Shown one piece after another: positions 59,808 to 64,000 of a stretch of 64,000 nucleotides of DNA. The notes under the pieces were generated by a model. It was not told the origin of the DNA. It was given only the letters and a program-made list of their open reading frames with translations, and did not search any database. The position numbers were made by a program, and so were the translations under genes. The stretch lies in contig NZ_CP017147.1 in NCBI RefSeq assembly GCF_001741865.1, forward strand, positions 6,067,001 to 6,131,000. The letters run 5' to 3'. The stretch's first letter is position 1. Each line of letters opens with the position of its first letter. This stretch comes from Bosea vaviloviae (GTDB taxonomy: Bacteria > Pseudomonadota > Alphaproteobacteria > Rhizobiales > Beijerinckiaceae).

Positions 59808-60749
59808 ATGCTCGGCTACATCCTGCGCCGCCTGCTCGCGACGATTCCCGTTCTGGGGATCGTCGCCGTGCTGGTCTTCCTGATGCTGCGCCTCACGCCA
59901 GGCGACCCCGCCGCGGTCATCGCCGGGGATAACGCGACCACTGCGCAGATCGAGGCGATCCGCGCCAAGCTCGGTCTCGACCAGCCGATCATCACCCAGT
60001 TCGGCATCTGGGCCGGCAATCTGCTGCACGGCAATCTCGGCGAGAGCTTCTTCTTCAAGAAGAGCATCGGCGAATTGATCCTGGGGCGCATCGAGCCGAC
60101 GCTTTCGCTCGCCATCGCCACCATGCTGATCGCGGTCTGCGTCGCGATTCCGCTCGGCGTGCTCGCCGCCTACAAGCACGGCTCCTGGATCGACCGGATC
60201 GTGATGGGCTTCTCGGTGCTCGGCTTCTCGGTGCCGGTCTTCGTCATCGGCTACCTCCTGATCTACGTTTTCGCGATCACGCTGGGCTGGCTTCCCGTCC
60301 AGGGCTATCAGCCGATCTCGGGCGGCTTTGGCGGCTTCATCCAGCGCCTGATCCTGCCGGCAGTGACGCTGTCGGTGATCTATATCGCCCTCATCGCCCG
60401 GATGACGCGCGCCAGCGTGCTCGAAGTGCTGAGCGAGGATTATATCCGCACCGCCCGCGCCAAGGGCCAGGTCGAGCGCAAGATCCTGTTCCGGCACGCA
60501 CTCAAGAACGCCGCCGTGCCGATCGTCACCGTGGTCGGCATCGGCATCGCGCTCCTGATCGGCGGCGTGGTCGTCACCGAGAGCGTGTTCGCGATACCGG
60601 GCCTCGGGCGCCTCACCGTCGATGCGGTGCTCGCGCGCGATTACCCCACGATCCAGGCCGTGATCCTGCTGTTCTCCGTCGTTTATGTCGCGATCAATCT
60701 CGGCATCGACCTGGCCTACTGCCTCTTCGATCCGAGGATCAAATATTGA
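59808..60749 (+). CDS. Dipeptide-type ABC permease (DppB-like)
   Basis: 313 residues with six helices, the BPD_transp_1 fold and the EAA-loop MTRASVLEVLSEDYIRTARAKG, with FRHALKNAAVPIVTV. The N-terminus MLGYILRRLLATIPVLGIV is typical DppB. It pairs with DppC. The stop overlaps the DppC start (TTGA). Confidence 0.93.
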   Translation: MLGYILRRLLATIPVLGIVAVLVFLMLRLTPGDPAAVIAGDNATTAQIEAIRAKLGLDQPIITQFGIWAGNLLHGNLGESFFFKKSIGELILGRIEPTLSLAIATMLIAVCVAIPLGVLAAYKHGSWIDRIVMGFSVLGFSVPVFVIGYLLIYVFAITLGWLPVQGYQPISGGFGGFIQRLILPAVTLSVIYIALIARMTRASVLEVLSEDYIRTARAKGQVERKILFRHALKNAAVPIVTVVGIGIALLIGGVVVTESVFAIPGLGRLTVDAVLARDYPTIQAVILLFSVVYVAINLGIDLAYCLFDPRIKY

Positions 60750-61672
60750 GCGCCGAACCCAGCCTGATCGCTCCCGCCCTGCCCGATGCGGGTCGTCCCA
60801 ACGCCAACGCCCTGCGCCGGCTCGTCCGCAATCCGGCCGTGCTGATCGGCGGCACTGTGCTGCTCGTCATGGCGCTGATGGGCCTGCTCGCGCCGTTCCT
60901 GGGCACGATCGACCCCGCCGCCATCAACCCGAGCGCGCGCAACCGGGTGCCCGGCGTCGAGCGCACCATCCGCGCCGATGATGGCTCGACCACGGTCTTC
61001 AAGCACCGGATGGGCACGGATTCGCTTGGCCGCGACGTCTATAGCCGCGTCGTCTACGGCGCGCGGGTCTCGCTGATGATCTCGGTCTCGGTCGCCACTG
61101 TGAGCATCTCGATCGGCCTCATCCTCGGTTTGATCGCCGGCTATATCCGGCCGCTCGACGCCGTGATCATGCGCTTCATGGACGGGCTGATGGCGATTCC
61201 GGCAATCCTGCTCGCCATCGCCGTGGTCTCGCTGTTCCGGGCCGGGCTCACGGCAGTCATCGTGGCGATCATCGTGCCCGAAATCCCGCGCGTCGTGCGT
61301 CTCGTGCGCTCGATCGTACTCTCGGTGCGCGAGGAGCCCTATGTCGAAGCCGCGATCATGCAGGGCACAAGGCTGCCACTGCTGATGGTGCGCCACATCC
61401 TGCCCAACACCATCGCCCCGCTGATCGTCCAGGGCACCTTCATCGCGGCCTCGGCCATCCTGGTCGAGGCGATCCTGTCCTTCCTCGGCATCGGCATTCC
61501 GCCGGAGACGCCGACCTGGGGCAACATCATGGCCGAGGGCCGCAATGTCTTCCGCGTCTTCCCGCACAACATCCTCTATCCCGGCATCTTCCTCGGCATC
61601 ACGGTGCTGGCGGTGAACATGCTCGGCGATGGCCTGCGCGACACGCTCGATCCCAAGATGGCCGGCCGATGA
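60746..61672 (+). CDS. Dipeptide-type ABC permease (DppC-like)
   Basis: 308 residues. An N-terminal cytoplasmic segment, then six helices; HRMGTDSLGRDVYSRVVYGAR is the DppC mark and LVRSIVLSVREEPYVEAAIMQG the EAA loop. The start is TTG, overlapping the DppB stop, and the stop overlaps the ATPase start (ATGA). Confidence 0.93.
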   Translation: MSAEPSLIAPALPDAGRPNANALRRLVRNPAVLIGGTVLLVMALMGLLAPFLGTIDPAAINPSARNRVPGVERTIRADDGSTTVFKHRMGTDSLGRDVYSRVVYGARVSLMISVSVATVSISIGLILGLIAGYIRPLDAVIMRFMDGLMAIPAILLAIAVVSLFRAGLTAVIVAIIVPEIPRVVRLVRSIVLSVREEPYVEAAIMQGTRLPLLMVRHILPNTIAPLIVQGTFIAASAILVEAILSFLGIGIPPETPTWGNIMAEGRNVFRVFPHNILYPGIFLGITVLAVNMLGDGLRDTLDPKMAGR

Positions 61673-63318
61673 GCGACGCACCGATGACCGACGCCCCCGT
61701 GCCCGTCGTCCCCATGCCCGTCCTGCAGATCAAGGGCCTGAGCATCCGCCTGCCCGGCGGCGGCGACCGGGCGCATGCCGTCGAGAACGTCTCCTTTGAT
61801 GTCGGCGCGGGCGAGATCACCTGCGTCGTCGGCGAGTCCGGCTCCGGCAAATCCGTCACCGCCTTCTCGGTGATGGGGCTGCTGCCGAAGCTGCTGAAGC
61901 CCGTCGCGGGCCAGATCCTGCTCGAGGGCGAGGATGTGCTCGCTGCCACGCCGCAGCGCCTGCGCGCTTTGCGTGGCGACCGCATGGGCATGGTCTTCCA
62001 GGAGCCGATGACGGCGCTGAACCCGGTCCTGACGATCGGCGACCAGATCGAGGAGGTGCTGCGCATCCACACCGAGCTCGATGCGGCCGAGCGGCGCGCA
62101 AAAGTGCTCGGCATCATGGCAGCGATGCGCCTGCCCGATCCGGAGCGCATCCACGCCTCCTATCCGCACCAGATCTCCGGCGGGCAGCGCCAGCGCGTGA
62201 TGATCGCCGCAGCCCTCGTGCTCGATCCGGCGCTCCTCATCGCCGACGAGCCGACGACCGCGCTCGACGTGACCACCCAGGCCCAGATCCTGCGCCTGAT
62301 CAAGGAACTCCAGGGCCGGCGCGGCACGGGCGTGCTGTTCATCACCCATGATTTCGGCGTCGTCGCCGAGATCGCCGACAAGGTCGTGGTGATGGAGAAG
62401 GGTTTTGTCGTCGAGCAGGGCCAGGCCGCGCAAGTGCTGACCAACCCGCAGCATCCCTATACCCGCATGCTGATCGGCGCAGTGCCGAGCCTGAAGCCTG
62501 CCAGACGCAAGGCCGTGACGGGGCCGATCGCGCTCGAAGCCGTCGGGCTCGGCAAGACCTACAGCTCCAAGAGCCTGTTCAAGAAGGAGCAGGTCGTTCA
62601 CGCCGCACGTGATGTCGACATCAAGATCCATCGCGGCGAGACGGTCGGGATCGTCGGCGAATCCGGCTCGGGCAAGACCACGGTGGCGCGCTGCATCGCC
62701 CGATTGATGCCGCCGACGCGCGGCGCGATCCTCGTCCCCGACATCGACATTGCGATGCTGCCGGAGCGACGCCTGCGGGCTTACCGCCGCAAGATCCAGG
62801 TCGTATTCCAGGATCCCTACCGCTCGCTGAATCCACGCCGCACGGTCGGCGATTCCATCATCGAGGGGCCGTGCAATTTCGGCCTGAAGCCGGCTGATGC
62901 GATCGCGCGCGCCCGCGACCTGATGGCGCTGGTCGGCCTGCAGCCGAGCGCGCTCGACCGCTACCCGCATCAGTTCTCCGGCGGCCAGCGCCAGCGCGTC
63001 GCGATCGCTCGCGCGCTCGCCATGGAGCCCGAGATCCTGATCGCGGACGAGGCCGTCTCGGCGCTCGATGTCTCCGTGCAGAAACAGGTGCTGGCGCTGC
63101 TGGCCGACGTGCAGGAGCGCTTCAACCTCGCCATCCTGTTCATCACGCACGACCTGCGCGTCGCAGCCCAGATCTGCGACCGCATCGTCGTGATGGAGAA
63201 GGGCCTCATCGTTGAGCAGGGCGCGACCGCCCAGGTGTTTTCGGACCCCGCTCACGCCTATACGCGCGCCCTGATCGACGCTGCGCCAGGCCGCGAATTC
63301 GGCACCGGCGAGCCATAG
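61669..63318 (+). CDS. Fused dipeptide-type ABC ATPase (DppD-DppF)
   Basis: 549 residues with two ABC domains. Domain 1 has Walker A GESGSGKS (about 63) and ISGGQRQRVMIAAAL with LIADEPTTALD. Domain 2 has GESGSGKT (about 328) and FSGGQRQRVAIARAL with LIADEAVSALD. Each ends with an oligopeptide-ATPase tail (YTRMLIGAVPSL and YTRALIDAAPG). The second Walker B has A-V-S in place of P-T/S. One gene supplies both ATPases of the importer. Confidence 0.93.
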   Translation: MSDAPMTDAPVPVVPMPVLQIKGLSIRLPGGGDRAHAVENVSFDVGAGEITCVVGESGSGKSVTAFSVMGLLPKLLKPVAGQILLEGEDVLAATPQRLRALRGDRMGMVFQEPMTALNPVLTIGDQIEEVLRIHTELDAAERRAKVLGIMAAMRLPDPERIHASYPHQISGGQRQRVMIAAALVLDPALLIADEPTTALDVTTQAQILRLIKELQGRRGTGVLFITHDFGVVAEIADKVVVMEKGFVVEQGQAAQVLTNPQHPYTRMLIGAVPSLKPARRKAVTGPIALEAVGLGKTYSSKSLFKKEQVVHAARDVDIKIHRGETVGIVGESGSGKTTVARCIARLMPPTRGAILVPDIDIAMLPERRLRAYRRKIQVVFQDPYRSLNPRRTVGDSIIEGPCNFGLKPADAIARARDLMALVGLQPSALDRYPHQFSGGQRQRVAIARALAMEPEILIADEAVSALDVSVQKQVLALLADVQERFNLAILFITHDLRVAAQICDRIVVMEKGLIVEQGATAQVFSDPAHAYTRALIDAAPGREFGTGEP

Positions 63319-63676
63319 CGCCACTCCGCTCCGAAGCCTGTTGTCTCGAGCGTTTCGAGCGTAGCGGACACCGGCTCGCCAAGAAACGCGTCGAACACAG
63401 AGCTGGAACGGTCGAACGATCCAATTGGATCGGAAACTGCTCCAGGCGGGGAAGCATCGTCCCTCGCAGCGGAACCGGCATCCCTCCCGGTTCGGTGCGA
63501 ACCTGCCGCAAGCTCCGCGCGAGCTTATAAAGCGCGCGAATAGGCCAGCGCGATAAATGATAGCTCGGCAAATCGCGGCCGGCTCGTCGCGGGCCGGTTG
63601 TTTGTTATGCTCCAGGCAGATTGGCCCGGCCCGGCGTGATGACGCTTTGGACCCCTTAGGCTGACGGGGGGCGGCA
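63319..63676. other. Intergenic region with repeat relative, promoter of PotA-like gene
   Basis: 358 bases with no ORF I can support. The first third (about 63345-63446) is a diverged relative of the repeat at 9231-9334, including the gatccaattggatc palindrome at 63418-63431. The rest is ordinary sequence up to GGGGGCGGCA before the next ATG. No clear promoter hexamers were found. Confidence 0.55.
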
Positions 63677-64000
63677 ATGGGCGCGAGCTTGCAGATCAAC
63701 AGCCTGGGCAAGAGCTACGGCCCGTCGCAGGCCGTCGCCTCCGTCTCGCTCGATATCGCCGCCGGCGAGTTCGTCAGCCTGCTTGGCGCCTCCGGCTCCG
63801 GCAAGACCACGACGCTGATGATGATCGCGGGCTTCACCCCGCCCGATACCGGCGAGATCGTGCTCGACGGCCAGCCGATCACGCATCTGCCGCCGGAGCG
63901 GCGCGGCATCGGCGTGGTGTTCCAGAACTACGCGCTGTTCCCGCATATGAATGTCGCGCGCAATGTCGGCTTCCCCTTGAAGATGCGCCGCGTTTCCGCC
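63677..64000 (+). CDS. PotA-like ABC ATPase, 3' end outside window
   Basis: The first 108 codons of an ABC ATPase. Walker A is GASGSGKTTT (about 37-46), and the Q-loop segment VVFQNYALFPHMNVARNVGFPL is typical of the spermidine/putrescine and iron-type (PotA/FbpC) families. The signature and Walker B lie beyond the edge. The ATG has GGGGG about six bases before it. It begins a new transport unit whose substrate would be set by genes outside the window. Confidence 0.85.
   Translation, partial: MGASLQINSLGKSYGPSQAVASVSLDIAAGEFVSLLGASGSGKTTTLMMIAGFTPPDTGEIVLDGQPITHLPPERRGIGVVFQNYALFPHMNVARNVGFPLKMRRVSA

Noticed and set aside
1..64000. CRISPR array, prophage or insertion sequence
   Set aside because: The repeats are palindromic, dispersed and without spacer regularity; no cas, integrase, transposase or phage structural gene was recognised.
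1..64000. Many long overlapping frames on the opposite strand of real genes
   Set aside because: GC-rich codon use opens antisense frames; they are rich in Arg, Ala, Pro and Gly, lack ribosome sites and show no family motifs, so I left them out.

Overview
The window is about 64 kb of GC-rich bacterial chromosome. Its gene set and synteny point to an alphaproteobacterium of the order Hyphomicrobiales. The evidence is a split-alpha proton-translocating transhydrogenase next to a short aa3-oxidase subunit IV gene, purE-purK followed by rpsU, a run of rpmE / ABC exporter / DUF1465 / DUF1192 / DUF1013, many GTG and TTG starts, and a CtrA box beside GANTC (CcrM) sites. A Bosea-like genome is my best guess, but that is inference. 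No rRNA, tRNA, prophage, insertion sequence or CRISPR array was seen. Coding density is high and the gaps are filled mainly by short dispersed palindromic repeats.

Layout. Positions 1-3.8 kb hold a truncated Sel1-repeat protein, an inositol-monophosphatase-family enzyme and a MotA/MotB-like inner-membrane pair. 4.1-6.7 kb is a LysR regulator divergent from a cyclase-family hydrolase and a DUF1989 protein, a small catabolic module. 6.8-14.8 kb is mostly core: ABC exporter, bL31, DUF1465, a candidate cell-cycle-controlled small RNA, DUF1192, quinone oxidoreductase, DUF1013/TrcR and a chemoreceptor. 14.9-24.7 kb has a metallo-hydrolase, propionyl-CoA synthetase, a TauE/SafE permease, an acyl-CoA synthetase, small envelope and stress proteins (YidB, GlsB/YeaQ, two YdcH), purEK and rpsU. 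24.9-33.4 kb has a TPR lipoprotein, alpha/beta hydrolase, GNAT enzyme, pntB/pntAB/pntAA, a cytochrome oxidase subunit IV, a UbiB/ABC1 kinase and an unidentified protein. 33.6-38.9 kb has a BKACE enzyme overlapping a Doc/AbrB toxin-antitoxin pair, a MaoC plus acyl-CoA synthetase pair, a DUF296 protein and a small Tat-exported basic protein.

From 39 kb the window becomes a transport and catabolic region. An acyl-CoA synthetase and an IclR regulator stand divergent from a fused TRAP transporter, its binding protein, an SDR dehydrogenase and an Asp/Glu-racemase-family enzyme. A long same-strand series follows: TetR, a branched-chain-amino-acid-type ABC importer (LivGFKHM), a GAF protein, an amidohydrolase, an MlrC-type M81 metallopeptidase, two M20 amidohydrolases and a dipeptide-type ABC importer (DppABC plus fused DF). 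Several junctions overlap by 1-4 bases. I read this as an import-and-hydrolyse programme for peptides or N-acyl/cyclic amides. The window ends inside a PotA-like ATPase gene.

The observations I rate highest are: (i) a candidate anti-Shine-Dalgarno small RNA at about 10.0-10.1 kb under a TTAA-N7-TTAAC CtrA box with two GANTC sites; (ii) three 121-bp repeat copies with compensatory base changes; (iii) the DUF1989/atypical-cyclase module; (iv) the TA pair translationally linked to a metabolic gene; (v) a leader of 18-bp repeats each carrying an SD-like motif; and (vi) an in-frame stop codon that splits the 5' end of the TRAP permease frame.
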